Positions 24,424 to 33,154 of a stretch of DNA of 64,000 nt are shown here, in pieces. Location: the NCBI RefSeq assembly GCF_900142475.1, contig NZ_FRAY01000009.1, positions 48,427 through 112,426 on the forward strand, read 5' to 3'. A program made the position numbers and the translations under genes. The notes under the pieces are model-generated. The model searched no databases. It had not been told where the DNA came from and saw only the letters and a program-made list of their open reading frames with translations. Position 1 is the stretch's first letter. Every line of letters begins with the position of its first letter. The stretch comes from Fibrobacter sp. UWH4 (GTDB taxonomy: Bacteria; Fibrobacterota; Fibrobacteria; Fibrobacterales; Fibrobacteraceae).

Positions 24424-25964
24424 TAAGCCTTGTCGCAGAATTGTTGGCGCCACTTTTGATGGGCTGATTCTACAATTGCAGTATTTTCCAAAAGAATTTC
24501 CATTGCGTGCGTGAGACCGATACTGAAATTTTCGGATGAATCACCACCGAACATGTGACACATTTCGTGGACATAAGTGGACAAACCGTCATAGAATTTG
24601 TCCGCCTCGATAATGGAACGTTTCAGATATACGCAATCAATTTTATTCCTGATGCACAGGTGCATCTTGTTGAACAGTTTTCGTTTATTTTTGTAGAGCG
24701 TTGCCATTCCGTGATAGGCGGCTTTAGGATTTGTTATGATTTTGTGGGATGGCCATGGATCTGCAATGAAAAAGTCGCTGAATAGATTTCTGCAAACGTC
24801 TTCAAGAATTAAAAAACAGTTTTTCTCAAGTTCTGAATGTAAATTGTCGTCTTTGACGAGTCCTCCGTTGCGGCGGCATTCGTCTTCAAGTGATGAATAA
24901 CCCAATAAAGAAAATGGCTCTCCGACAAGAACGTATTTGTCGCGAACGTTTTTGTACCAACTTTGGGCTTCTTGCCTCCAATTCATTTGTATTTTGCTTA
25001 GGTTTGGATAGAGATACAAAAGATTTGGATATTTGTCTTTGAATTTCTTGCAATATTCAGAAGAATACAATATGTTGGATAGCAGTCTCCGGAGAACGGG
25101 AGTCCAACTTTCAAAATCGAAACGGTCTGTGCTGTTGGATATCCAGACTCGTCTCGTTTTCTCTACGATTTTAAAGGATGCTTCTGCTGGCAATATCGCG
25201 CTCATTCTCTTGAAAACCGTTACAACTTCCATTTCCAAGAGAGAATCTCGTTCACGGTCGTTTTGTTCAAAATCATGTAAGCAAACAACAAGATCAAAAG
25301 GGTTCGATCCGCGTATTTGATATCCGCAAAAAACGATTCCTTTTCTGCCGAAATTATAGTTGTACGGCAGTTCGTAATCGTATTGTGCTTTGCTGCGTGT
25401 GTAAACAGCTACGTCCCAATTTTCCCAAATTTTTTCGCCGAGAAGTTCGTTTTCTGGGTAGTAAAAACTTTTCAAAGCAATTTTGAATATGTTGAAATCT
25501 TCGTTTGAAAGTCCTTGTAGGATTAGTTCGCTTTTGGGAATGTTAATTTCGGATTCTGTTAAATCGTATGCGAGCATTTGGACGTTTTTGCCGTCAATTA
25601 CGTGGTCTGTGTGGATGACTCTGAGGCTCCAGTTGCCGGAGGACATTCTTATTTCCCAATGCTTGTCGCGGAGTGCGCAAAGCGAAGCTATTTTGAATCC
25701 TTCGCCGAAATATCCGGCATGCTTTTGGTCCGAATTGGTTTTTGTTGAAGCTCCAATATGCAATAACCAATCGTAATTGAAAGTTTGGTCTTCTATGCGC
25801 ATAGAAAGGGTGTTGTCGTGAAATCCATAATGGAATCGTTCGTACCATTGGTCGCAAGGAACGGAATCGTAAAAATTTTGTATGTAGTCTCTAAATATTT
25901 GGAAGGTTTTCCAATGTACGGGGTATGTGAAAATGATGTTTAAGGGAATGATTTTGTTTTCCAT
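24423..25964 (-). CDS. GHKL-ATPase-like protein with HExxH metallopeptidase motif
   Basis: This 513-residue protein seems to join two functions. Residues 20-100 match the Bergerat (GHKL) ATP-binding fold: FRDYIQNFYDS (N-box, N30 and D33), MRIEDQTFNYDWLLHIGASTK (D59, the usual glycines missing) and HAGYFGEGFK (G84 to K91, the ATP-lid motif seen in MORC/Hsp90-like proteins). Near the C-terminus STYVHEMCHMFGGD gives a zinc-type HExxH at 466-470. ATP-controlled proteolysis or a chaperone-gated peptidase is a plausible reading. The ATG at 25964 follows AGGAG by 11 bases; upstream in-frame starts lie in the RNA ligase gene. It is operonic with an RNA ligase and a small basic protein. Confidence 0.6.
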   Translation of the reverse strand: MENKIIPLNIIFTYPVHWKTFQIFRDYIQNFYDSVPCDQWYERFHYGFHDNTLSMRIEDQTFNYDWLLHIGASTKTNSDQKHAGYFGEGFKIASLCALRDKHWEIRMSSGNWSLRVIHTDHVIDGKNVQMLAYDLTESEINIPKSELILQGLSNEDFNIFKIALKSFYYPENELLGEKIWENWDVAVYTRSKAQYDYELPYNYNFGRKGIVFCGYQIRGSNPFDLVVCLHDFEQNDRERDSLLEMEVVTVFKRMSAILPAEASFKIVEKTRRVWISNSTDRFDFESWTPVLRRLLSNILYSSEYCKKFKDKYPNLLYLYPNLSKIQMNWRQEAQSWYKNVRDKYVLVGEPFSLLGYSSLEDECRRNGGLVKDDNLHSELEKNCFLILEDVCRNLFSDFFIADPWPSHKIITNPKAAYHGMATLYKNKRKLFNKMHLCIRNKIDCVYLKRSIIEADKFYDGLSTYVHEMCHMFGGDSSENFSIGLTHAMEILLENTAIVESAHQKWRQQFCDKA

Positions 25965-25980
25965 TATAGGTTGAACTCCT

Positions 25981-27186
25981 TTATTGTGCGACTGCAGCCG
26001 CATAATTCTTCGCCTGAGTTTCATGCTTCACCATAGCTTCGTAAACAAGCTTTTGGGCTGTTGTGAAGTCTGTGCTTTGTATGGTCGCCCCTTTTGCCAG
26101 TTTCCTGAACAATTTTGACGAGGCGTCGATAGCCTTTATGTAACCGTCAAGTGCGTCGCGCGTTTTACGGTAAGCCGTTCCTTGGTCTAATTTCATAAAA
26201 TTCCACAGATGAGCGTAGCCGATGGTTCGTGCCAGTAGGTCCTTGTAATCGTGGGTAAAGTTGTTGGCGAATTTCTTCAGGTCGGTGAATTCCTCGGGAA
26301 TCACGGACATGATGCTCTCGGGAAAGGTCATAGTTTCGGTATCAAAGTTTTCCATAAGAAAACCGGGTGTCAGACCGTGGAAGAGTTTGTGCACTTTGAG
26401 AAATTCTTCGCCTTTCATTTTCACTTTGAATCCGTTATCAAATGTGATGACGGTGCCCTCCTTGTTTGCGGGGAGCTCTGAAACGAACTTTTGTGCGTCT
26501 TCCAGATTTGTGACATCTACACGCTGTGGAGAGGCGATGTTCCATTTCCTTGCTGTATTCTCTACATAGTCAAAGGGCGATTCTTGGCCGGTTGCGTTGT
26601 CGATGATACCGAGGAGCGTGCATCCTTCGTAATTGTATCTGATGGGGTGCAGAAAAATATCGGCGATAGTTTCGAACATATAGGTACAACCGGGTTCAAA
26701 TTTGCCTAGGATATCGTTGCCTTCTAGCCATTTGCGGGACCATTCCGAATGTTCCGAATGGATTGCTCCTGACGATGTGACCATAGGCTTGCCGTCGACT
26801 AATCCCGCGATGCACAGGGAACCATCGAGTTTGTCTGTAGCAATGAAATGTCCGAGTTCTCCCTGCAATGTTTTGCTTTTGTTGTTTTGCGGGAAGAACA
26901 TTCCTTCGTTGACGGAGGCGTGGTAAGTGGAGGTGAATGAACCGTCGGGCAAAACGAGTTCGTTGAAATTGAAAAATTTGTCCCACGGACGCAATACGCA
27001 TTCACCTGTTGAAACATTGAAAACGTGTCCGCGAGCATGTAAAGTCACGCGATTCCAACGGCTGGAATATATGGCCTGTGCGGTGTATTTGAATTTTACA
27101 TACTTGCGGTCAGCCGAATAGAGAGCGGAAACCTCGCCCCGCTCCGCTGCTGCGAAGTATTCGTCAAGAGAAGGCAGTCTATTCAT
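25981..27186 (-). CDS. T4 Rnl1-like RNA ligase
   Basis: This 401-residue protein has the nucleotidyltransferase motifs of Rnl1-type RNA ligases. These are motif I TDKLDGSLC with the lysine that takes AMP, YMFETI as motif III, KEGTVI as motif IV and FKVKMKGEEF as motif V. Before motif I it has ARGHVFN...LRPWDKFFNFNEL, typical of T4 RnlA relatives. It should seal 5'-phosphate to 3'-hydroxyl RNA ends with ATP, as in tRNA repair. There is no polynucleotide kinase gene beside it. It heads the operon with the GHKL/HExxH protein. The start is followed by a normal N-terminus, with AAAGGG about 11 bases upstream. Confidence 0.8.
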   Translation of the reverse strand: MNRLPSLDEYFAAAERGEVSALYSADRKYVKFKYTAQAIYSSRWNRVTLHARGHVFNVSTGECVLRPWDKFFNFNELVLPDGSFTSTYHASVNEGMFFPQNNKSKTLQGELGHFIATDKLDGSLCIAGLVDGKPMVTSSGAIHSEHSEWSRKWLEGNDILGKFEPGCTYMFETIADIFLHPIRYNYEGCTLLGIIDNATGQESPFDYVENTARKWNIASPQRVDVTNLEDAQKFVSELPANKEGTVITFDNGFKVKMKGEEFLKVHKLFHGLTPGFLMENFDTETMTFPESIMSVIPEEFTDLKKFANNFTHDYKDLLARTIGYAHLWNFMKLDQGTAYRKTRDALDGYIKAIDASSKLFRKLAKGATIQSTDFTTAQKLVYEAMVKHETQAKNYAAAVAQ

Positions 27187-27296
27187 ATCTGTTATACCCT
27201 TTTGTTTTATGTTGTGTTTACACTTGCAAGAATAAATCTATACTCGGCGTAATCCTGCTGTCAAGGGCCTGAACTGCGAGTGTGGATTTCAAAAAA

Positions 27297-27339
27297 ACAA
27301 TATACCTATTGCATTTATTAAAATTTTAATGTATATTGT
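27297..27339 (+). promoter_or_regulatory. higBA promoter with operator-like inverted repeat
   Basis: A -35 box TTGCAT (27309-27314), a 17-bp spacer and a -10 box TATATT (27332-27337) precede the toxin gene. A perfect 9-bp inverted repeat, ACAATATAC (27297-27305) and GTATATTGT (27331-27339), brackets the promoter and covers the -10. This is a good candidate site for autorepression by the HigA-like protein. Confidence 0.6.
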
Positions 27340-27366
27340 AGGTGTGGTAAAATAATGAGGTGGTAG

Positions 27367-27690
27367 GTGCAAGTAGTATATGCAGATAAAGAATTGGCTC
27401 GCTGCGCAGGTGACAAGGCCTATGCAGTGAGGAAAATGGGGCAACGTCGTGCGGACGTCTATTTGGATAGGATAAACGACCTTCAGGGTGCCGCTGATCT
27501 GGAGTCTTTAAAGAATGTTCCTGGACGATATCACGAGTTGGTAGGCAATCGCGCTGGCCAATGGGCTTGCGATTTGGACCATCCGTATCGGCTTATCTTT
27601 AAACCGGTTATGAATAGTGCTGGAAATATTGTTGGTTTGATTGTCGAAAATACCGTTTCCATTCTAGAAATTGTAGATTATCACAAGTAG
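27367..27690 (+). CDS. higB: HigB-like toxin (RelE/ParE superfamily)
   Basis: This 107-residue protein has the HigB layout. A basic N-terminal helix (LARCAGDKAYAVRKMGQRRADVY) is followed by SLKNVPGRYHELVGNRAGQWACDLDHPYRLIFKP, whose RYHEL and YRLIF strands are conserved in RelE-type mRNA interferases. It should cut mRNA on the ribosome when free of antitoxin. The start is a GTG at 27367 preceded by AGGTGG. The antitoxin gene follows 8 bp later. The order toxin first, antitoxin second is usual for hig loci. Confidence 0.8.
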   Translation: MQVVYADKELARCAGDKAYAVRKMGQRRADVYLDRINDLQGAADLESLKNVPGRYHELVGNRAGQWACDLDHPYRLIFKPVMNSAGNIVGLIVENTVSILEIVDYHK

Positions 27691-27698
27691 GAGCGTTT

Positions 27699-28703
27699 AT
27701 GCAGGTATATAGATGTGATGAATTGGCTTATGTGACTCCGCCAGGTAGGACACTGTCGGAAAAGTTAGAAGAAATGGGTCTTGATGCCAACGATTTGGCT
27801 GCACGCATGGGCTACACGCCCAAGGCGGTGAACGATATTTTGCAGGGATATTGCCGTATAACGCCGGAAGTGGCGTTTTCGCTTGAGGTAATAACCGAAA
27901 TTCCTGCGAACTTCTGGCTGCGACGTCAAATTGCGTACGATGAGTACCTTGCCCGCGAATATGTCAAAGCCTCCCTTGACAACCAGCCTCTCTGGAGAAA
28001 GTCTTTTCCCGAAGAACTTGGCGTGCGCGACTGGGTACGGCGCGGTAAAAACGAGGCTGACGACAAATCGGGCCTTTCGCTCCTCAAGTTCTTCGCGGTG
28101 GCGTCTCCGCAGGCGTGGGACAGTTACTACAAGGATGCCAAGCTTAAGGTGGCTTTCCGTATCTCGCTGGCCGATGTCAAGGATCCGTATGCGACTTCGG
28201 CGTGGATTCGCCGAGGCGAGATTCTTGCGGACCGGGACCCGATGGAAAAGCAGGAACAGATTCCGGTGCGCAAGCGCTTGAAGGCAGCTCTCCCCGAAAT
28301 CATTGCTTTTGCGGCGGCCAACAAGGTACGCCCGAAGGGCAAGAAGCGCATTACCTACTGGACGCCGGAAGCCGAGGTGGTGGATGATTGCATGACGGGT
28401 TTACAGGAAATCTGTCGTAAAATCGGCATCCGCGTACTGTTCGTGCAGAACTTCAAGTGCGCGCCGATTCATGGCATGTATCGTTGGTACAAGGATGTCC
28501 CGCTGATTCAGCTGCACGACCGCTTCGAGAAGCGCGCGACGATGTGGTTTACATTTTTCCACGAACTGGCGCATGTGCTGTATCACGGCAAGAAGGGAAT
28601 TTGTCTACAGAATATTGAAATCACGCACAACCATCCTGAAAAGGAAGATGAAGCAAACTGCTTCGCGCAGAAATGCATGGTGGATGCTGGGTTTAAAATG
28701 TAG
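27699..28703 (+). CDS. higA: HigA-like antitoxin fused to an ImmA/IrrE-type metallopeptidase domain
   Basis: This 334-residue protein has an N-terminal XRE helix-turn-helix (LEEMGLDANDLAARMGYTPKAVNDILQG, residues 22-50) followed by the HigA pattern ITPEVAFSLEVITEIPANFW. A long C-terminal part contains TFFHELAHVLYHGKKG, the HExxH zinc motif of ImmA/IrrE peptidases. It should bind HigB, repress the operon through the inverted repeat, and perhaps be released by proteolysis. Such long HigA-ImmA fusions are common beside HigB. The ATG lies 8 bp after the toxin stop. Confidence 0.85.
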   Translation: MQVYRCDELAYVTPPGRTLSEKLEEMGLDANDLAARMGYTPKAVNDILQGYCRITPEVAFSLEVITEIPANFWLRRQIAYDEYLAREYVKASLDNQPLWRKSFPEELGVRDWVRRGKNEADDKSGLSLLKFFAVASPQAWDSYYKDAKLKVAFRISLADVKDPYATSAWIRRGEILADRDPMEKQEQIPVRKRLKAALPEIIAFAAANKVRPKGKKRITYWTPEAEVVDDCMTGLQEICRKIGIRVLFVQNFKCAPIHGMYRWYKDVPLIQLHDRFEKRATMWFTFFHELAHVLYHGKKGICLQNIEITHNHPEKEDEANCFAQKCMVDAGFKM

Positions 28704-28746
28704 TGTTTTTGTCGAAAAACGAATTTACGAATTCTTGTGTACATAA

Positions 28747-28787
28747 GAAAACGGCCTCATCTCTCGGAGAAAAGGCCGTTTCGTTTT
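28747..28787. terminator. Terminator after higBA
   Basis: The hairpin AAACGGCCT...AGGCCGTTT has a loop of about 14 bases and a T-rich tail. A second inverted repeat, GGGGAAAACCT and AGGTTTTCTCC at about 28849-28872, overlaps the end of the radical SAM gene and may end it from the other side. Confidence 0.7.
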
Positions 28788-28870
28788 TAAAGTGTTTTCC
28801 CTTTATGACGTCAAGGATTTCCGAGCTGCGGTAAAGGAAAGGAGTCTAGGGGAAAACCTTAGGTTTTCTC

Positions 28871-30376
28871 CTACGTCTTAATAGTCGGGGCCTGGCGCGC
28901 CACAGGGGCGAGCTGCCCGTGCTTCCTAAACAGGTGCTTTACGAGCGTGCCGAAACCGCGCATCACGCGGTAGCGTTCGCGCGGGTTCTTGATGGCCATG
29001 ATGCCTTGACGCAGGATGTAGCTCGGGCGCAGGTAGAACTCGCGACGGGCCTTGTCGCAGAAGTCCACAAGTGCCTGGCTGGTGAGTTCGCCGCGCTGGA
29101 TGGTGGTGCGGTGGAAGCCGTCCTTGTCCAGCCACTGGTTGTAATCCTTTGTCTGCAATGCGCCGCTAGCGAGAGCTTCCTTGTAGGCCTCGGTGCCGGG
29201 GTATGCCATAATGGGGTAGAACTGCGCTGTATTCGGGTTCAACTTCTTGGCGTAGTCGAGCGTCATGCGGAGCGTTTCCGGCGTGTCGCCCGGGTTACCG
29301 ACCATAAAGCAGCCGTGCACTAGGAGTCCTGCCTTGCGGGCGTTCTTCGTGAACTCGATGGCCTTGTCTGTATTCTTCACACCCTTGTGGATGTTTTCGA
29401 GAACCACCGGGCTGGCGCTTTCGAAGCCCACGCACATTTCACGGCCGCCGGCCTTCTTCATGAGCTTGAGCAGGTCGAGCGGCACATCGGCGCGGGCGTT
29501 GCAGCTCCAGGTAATCTTGAGGCCGCGTTCCAGAATCAGGTTGCAGATTTCGCGAACGTGTTCATGGCTTGCGGTAAAGGTGTCGTCTTCGAAGAATACT
29601 TCGCCCAAGTCATCAAAGTTGTCCTTGATGTACTGCAGTTCGTCTACAACATCTTTCGGAGAGCGGCGGCGGAACTTGTGGCCGTTCAGTGTCTGCGGAA
29701 TCACGCAGTAGCTGCAGCGGTTCGGGCAGCCGCGGCCACTCAGAATCACGATCAGCGGGTTCAGGTTCGCGCCGTAGAAATACTTCTTGTAGCAGCTGTA
29801 CAGGTACTTGCGGTAAACTTTGGACACCCACGGGATTTCGTCGAGGTTTTCGATCTTCGGGCCTTCGGGCTGAAAATCGACGGTGCCGTCGGCCTTGCGG
29901 AAGGCGAGGCCCGCGATGCTCGAAATGTCCTTGATGTCGCCGCGCAGGTAGCGGGCGAGGTTCCTCGCGGTGTAGTCCGCTTCGCCGATAATCACGAAAT
30001 CGAGGCTGGGTTCCATTTCCATGGATTCCAGCGGTTCGGCGGTAGCGTGCGTACCCATGATGGCGGTCTTCGTTTTCGGAAGCACTTCCTTGATGGCGTG
30101 TACCACCTTGAGGTCGTTCAAAATACTCGGCGTACTCGTGCTGCAAATCACGAGTTCGGGGTCAAACTTCTTGATGCCGTCCAATGTCTTGGGCAGGTCG
30201 AGCTCCATGGCGGGGCTGTCGATCAGCTGGATTTCGTTCCCGTCCGCTTCGACAGTGCCGGCGGCGTAACTCAGGAACATGGGCCAATAAAGGGTAGAAG
30301 ACTTGGTCACGCACGGACTGCGCGACTCGCGACTGAACATCGGATGAAACGGCGGATTTAAAAAAGTAATGCGCAT
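28871..30376 (-). CDS. B12-binding domain radical SAM protein
   Basis: This 501-residue protein starts MRITFLNPPF and has an N-terminal cobalamin-binding Rossmann domain (to about residue 170, with IMGTHATAEPLESM). It then has a radical SAM domain with LSGRGCPNRCSYCVIP, the C-x3-C-x2-C cluster site. HGCFMVGNPGDTPET lies in the second half of the barrel. Members of this broad family methylate or rearrange unactivated carbons, often in lipid, hopanoid or secondary metabolite pathways. The substrate cannot be told. The ATG at 30376 is preferred over a TTG four codons upstream. Confidence 0.8.
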   Translation of the reverse strand: MRITFLNPPFHPMFSRESRSPCVTKSSTLYWPMFLSYAAGTVEADGNEIQLIDSPAMELDLPKTLDGIKKFDPELVICSTSTPSILNDLKVVHAIKEVLPKTKTAIMGTHATAEPLESMEMEPSLDFVIIGEADYTARNLARYLRGDIKDISSIAGLAFRKADGTVDFQPEGPKIENLDEIPWVSKVYRKYLYSCYKKYFYGANLNPLIVILSGRGCPNRCSYCVIPQTLNGHKFRRRSPKDVVDELQYIKDNFDDLGEVFFEDDTFTASHEHVREICNLILERGLKITWSCNARADVPLDLLKLMKKAGGREMCVGFESASPVVLENIHKGVKNTDKAIEFTKNARKAGLLVHGCFMVGNPGDTPETLRMTLDYAKKLNPNTAQFYPIMAYPGTEAYKEALASGALQTKDYNQWLDKDGFHRTTIQRGELTSQALVDFCDKARREFYLRPSYILRQGIMAIKNPRERYRVMRGFGTLVKHLFRKHGQLAPVARQAPTIKT

Positions 30377-30420
30377 AAGCACTCGCAAAATACATAATTA
30401 TTGGCGATAAAGCTACATTT

Positions 30421-31035
30421 GTGAGCGTGAAAAAAGTATTTCTGTTGTGTATTTCTCTATGTGTGCTCTGCTCGGTCGCCGTAGCGCAGAATTCGCCGGC
30501 GGTGACGCTCGATACGATAAGAGAATTTTACGCGGACAGTAACCTTTCACGCCTTTATACGGTCCAGGGAGGAACCGACATTCGTGAGGGTGTAGCCTAC
30601 AGTTATCATCCGAATGGCAAGGTCGCTATCGAGGCTCCATATAAAAACGGCAAGCTCGACGGCGTGTTCAAGAGCTATTTCGAGAATGGAAAACTCTGGC
30701 AGACTATCGGCTACAAGAATGGAATCGAAGAGGGCGTTTCGACGATCTATTTCGAAAACGGCTCCAAGAAAAGCAAGGAAATTTACCGTGGCGGAATCCT
30801 GGATGGGCTGACTGAAGAATGGGATGACCAGGGGAAGCTCCGCCGCAGGTTACCGTATATGCGTGGCCAGTTGCATGGCGTTGCTAAGGTTTTTGATGAC
30901 CTGGGTGGCCTTAAGGAAGAAATGACTTTTGATAAGGGATTACGCGAGGGGCCGTACCGCCGCTACAATCGTGGCGTCAAGGTCCTGGAGGCGGAATTCC
31001 AGCAGAACCGCTGCGTCAAGGGTTGCGATTTTTAA
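30421..31035 (+). CDS. Secreted MORN-repeat (YwqK-like) protein
   Basis: This 204-residue protein begins with a signal peptide (VKKVFLLCISLCVLCSVAVAQ). The rest consists of repeated units of the form YxxGKLDGxFKxYFENGKL, that is YwqK/MORN-2 repeats forming a beta-meander. Units start near residues 50, 72, 95, 118 and 150. Such proteins are often exported and of unknown role; the database label antitoxin for YwqK relatives is not supported by anything here. The start is GTG at 30421, with a second GTG at 30427. The gene stands alone, converging on a kinase gene 4 bp away. Confidence 0.75.
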   Translation: MSVKKVFLLCISLCVLCSVAVAQNSPAVTLDTIREFYADSNLSRLYTVQGGTDIREGVAYSYHPNGKVAIEAPYKNGKLDGVFKSYFENGKLWQTIGYKNGIEEGVSTIYFENGSKKSKEIYRGGILDGLTEEWDDQGKLRRRLPYMRGQLHGVAKVFDDLGGLKEEMTFDKGLREGPYRRYNRGVKVLEAEFQQNRCVKGCDF

Positions 31036-31039
31036 CAAA

Positions 31040-32140
31040 CTAAAAACGGTTGTATTCGCGCAACTGGTTCCATAAGAAATCCGTGTTGACGTCGCGATAC
31101 CCTTGGGCATTCACGCGTTCGCGTAGCTTGTGGGCGATGTCGAACAGGTTCGGGCTGTTTTGCATGCGCTCGAAACTGTCGAAAATCGTGAGGTTGTCAA
31201 TCCATTGCGTAAGTTCCGGGAAACGCGGATCGTTGAAACGGTTTTCGCGTCCGGTCTTCAGGTATTCCAGGTAACGGTCGGTAATGCGGTAACCGTCTTC
31301 GATGAATATATCCATCGAATGAGGGAAAAGCGGCTCGCCCGTCAGGTATTCGTGAACGATGATTCCGAAACTGAAATAGTCGACGGATGCGGAAAGGTTC
31401 TCGCCCATGATCGCTTGTTCCGGGGCGCTGTAGCAGGGCGTTATCTGGCCACCGTATTCGGTGACGGATTCGCGGAGCTTTGCCTGTGCGTAACCGAAGT
31501 CGCAAATAAGAATCTTATGGTTGTTCTTGTGTTGCGGGTTCTGGCAAAGCAACAGGTTCTTGGGTTTCAGGTCTTTGTGGACAATCTGGTAGTAGTGCAG
31601 CTGGCTGATGGTGTTCGCAAGGTAGGCTAGCTGCGCTACACGGTGCAGGATGTCGTCGTCGGTGAGGTCTTTTCTGAAAAGCCTGTCCAGAGAACAGCCC
31701 TTGATGAACTCCATTTTCAGGTACGGGTGCCTACCGGCGATGCCTCCGCCCATGCTTTGAACCACTCCTTCGATGTTCGTGGCGTGAATCAGGTTGTTGA
31801 TGCGGATTTCGTCCTGGAAAGCGCTCAGGAGCATATTCAGACGGTGCAGGCGGTTCTTGCCGGGGTTCGCCCAGAATTTGCAAATCTTGACGACGATTTC
31901 CTGTTCGACGTAGCGGCTCGGGTCGTTCGGATGTTCCAGCCAGAACTGGGCGCGGTACAGGTTGTTCGTGCCTTCGAGAGTCAGCGGCTCCACCAGCTGG
32001 ATATGCTGCATCGCCCCGTTGTGCATGTATTCGGGATTCTGGTCAAACCACCTCTGGTATTCTTCCATGGTGTAGTTGGGGCGAAGTGCCAGGTTTCTGG
32101 ATACGCGGTCTAATGTTTCTGCCAGAATGTTGCGAATCAT
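31040..32140 (-). CDS. Eukaryotic-type serine/threonine protein kinase
   Basis: This 366-residue soluble kinase shows the invariant lysine in IVVKICKFW, the catalytic loop HKDLKPKNLLL and the DFGYAQ magnesium loop. An activation segment YGGQITPCYSAPEQ ends in an APE-like motif, and SVDYFSFGIIVHEYLTGEPLFP follows. The glycine-rich loop near the N-terminus is not obvious. There is no membrane segment or sensor domain, so it is probably cytoplasmic. It is not in an operon with a phosphatase or substrate, so the target is unknown. Confidence 0.82.
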   Translation of the reverse strand: MIRNILAETLDRVSRNLALRPNYTMEEYQRWFDQNPEYMHNGAMQHIQLVEPLTLEGTNNLYRAQFWLEHPNDPSRYVEQEIVVKICKFWANPGKNRLHRLNMLLSAFQDEIRINNLIHATNIEGVVQSMGGGIAGRHPYLKMEFIKGCSLDRLFRKDLTDDDILHRVAQLAYLANTISQLHYYQIVHKDLKPKNLLLCQNPQHKNNHKILICDFGYAQAKLRESVTEYGGQITPCYSAPEQAIMGENLSASVDYFSFGIIVHEYLTGEPLFPHSMDIFIEDGYRITDRYLEYLKTGRENRFNDPRFPELTQWIDNLTIFDSFERMQNSPNLFDIAHKLRERVNAQGYRDVNTDFLWNQLREYNRF

Positions 32141-32159
32141 GCCCCAAAGATAGCTATTT

Positions 32160-32230
32160 CGGAATTCAGAGTTCAGAATTCAGAGTTGATATTTTAAATA
32201 AATCTGAAATCCGAATTCCGAATTCTGAAA
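32160..32230. repeat. GAATTC/GAGTTCAGA heptamer-like spacer repeat
   Basis: The spacer has short units such as TTCAGAATTCAGAG and AATCCGAATTCCGAATTCTG arranged as two inverted arms around an AT-rich centre. Close relatives occur at 37143-37178 and 55575-55646, always just outside genes. Confidence 0.65.
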
Positions 32231-32235
32231 TATTC

Positions 32236-33030
32236 TTATTCCATTGTCTTTTCGAGCGCCGTCGTAATGATATTGTATGCGTCTTCAACGGTATCGCAGA
32301 TATGGAACAGCTTGAGGTCTTCCTTGTCGATCATTCCCGTGTCGGCAAGATAGTCCCAGTTGATAATCTTGTTCCAGTATTTACCACCGTAAATCACGAC
32401 GGGCATACGGTCGCCGTATTTCTTGGTCTGGATAAGAGTCAGCAGTTCGAACATTTCGTCGAGGGTGCCGAAACCGCCGGGGAACACCACGAGGGCTCGC
32501 GCCATCTTCATGAACCAGTACTTACGGATAAAGAAATAGCGGAACTGCAAGTTCAGTTCGTCGTCGATGTAGGGGTTCGGGTGCTGTTCGAACGGCAACT
32601 TGATATTGAGGCCGATGGAGGATGTGCCCACGTCGTTTGCGCCGCGGTTACCCGCTTCCATGATGCCGGGGCCGCCGCCGGTCATCAGGGCGAATCCCTT
32701 GTGCTGCTTGTTGGCCCAACGGCCAAGTTTCGCGCCGAGTTCATGAGCGGCATCGTAGTATTCGGCGACAAGTGAAAGGCGCTTGAGACGCATGGCCTCT
32801 TTCTTGTTCTTGCAATTCTTCAGGCGTTTCTTAATCTCGCTCATGGGGAGCGTACGCGCCGAACCAAAGAACACGATGGTGTTCTTGATGCCTTCCTGGG
32901 CAAAAATCTGGTTCGGACCCATGAATTCCGAAAGAATTCGGATAGGACGGCCAACATCGCTATCAATAAAATCGGCGTTGTGGTAAATCATCTTGCCTGG
33001 AGTAAGCTTGAGTGTTTTCTTGGTCGTCAT
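32236..33030 (-). CDS. LOG-family nucleotide phosphoribohydrolase
   Basis: This 264-residue protein has the two LOG-family motifs, TGGGPGIMEAGNRGA near residue 125 and VFPGGFGTLDE near residue 180. LOG enzymes release free base from nucleoside 5'-monophosphates, for example in cytokinin activation in plants, and also in bacterial nucleotide salvage. The long N-terminal region before the domain (about 90 residues) is common in bacterial TIGR00730-type proteins. The ATG at 33030 has a clear AAGGAG 7 bases upstream. In-frame codons further up read through non-conserved sequence. Confidence 0.85.
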   Translation of the reverse strand: MTTKKTLKLTPGKMIYHNADFIDSDVGRPIRILSEFMGPNQIFAQEGIKNTIVFFGSARTLPMSEIKKRLKNCKNKKEAMRLKRLSLVAEYYDAAHELGAKLGRWANKQHKGFALMTGGGPGIMEAGNRGANDVGTSSIGLNIKLPFEQHPNPYIDDELNLQFRYFFIRKYWFMKMARALVVFPGGFGTLDEMFELLTLIQTKKYGDRMPVVIYGGKYWNKIINWDYLADTGMIDKEDLKLFHICDTVEDAYNIITTALEKTME

Positions 33031-33154
33031 ATAAAACTCCTTGTGTTCGGTTGAACGCTCGTTTACACCCAATAAAATACACTCAAAAAGCCAAAATGCA
33101 ACAAAAAAACACTTTTTTTCTACTTGCAAATCAAAAAAACTTTATATTTGAGGC

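Noticed and set aside
30421..31035. MORN/YwqK protein as an antitoxin with a toxin partner
   Set aside because: It is exported, stands alone, and no toxin gene is adjacent; the label comes from automatic naming of relatives.
31040..33030. Kinase and LOG-family gene as a signalling operon
   Set aside because: The two are separated by a spacer repeat, the second has its own strong ribosome site, and no functional link is known.
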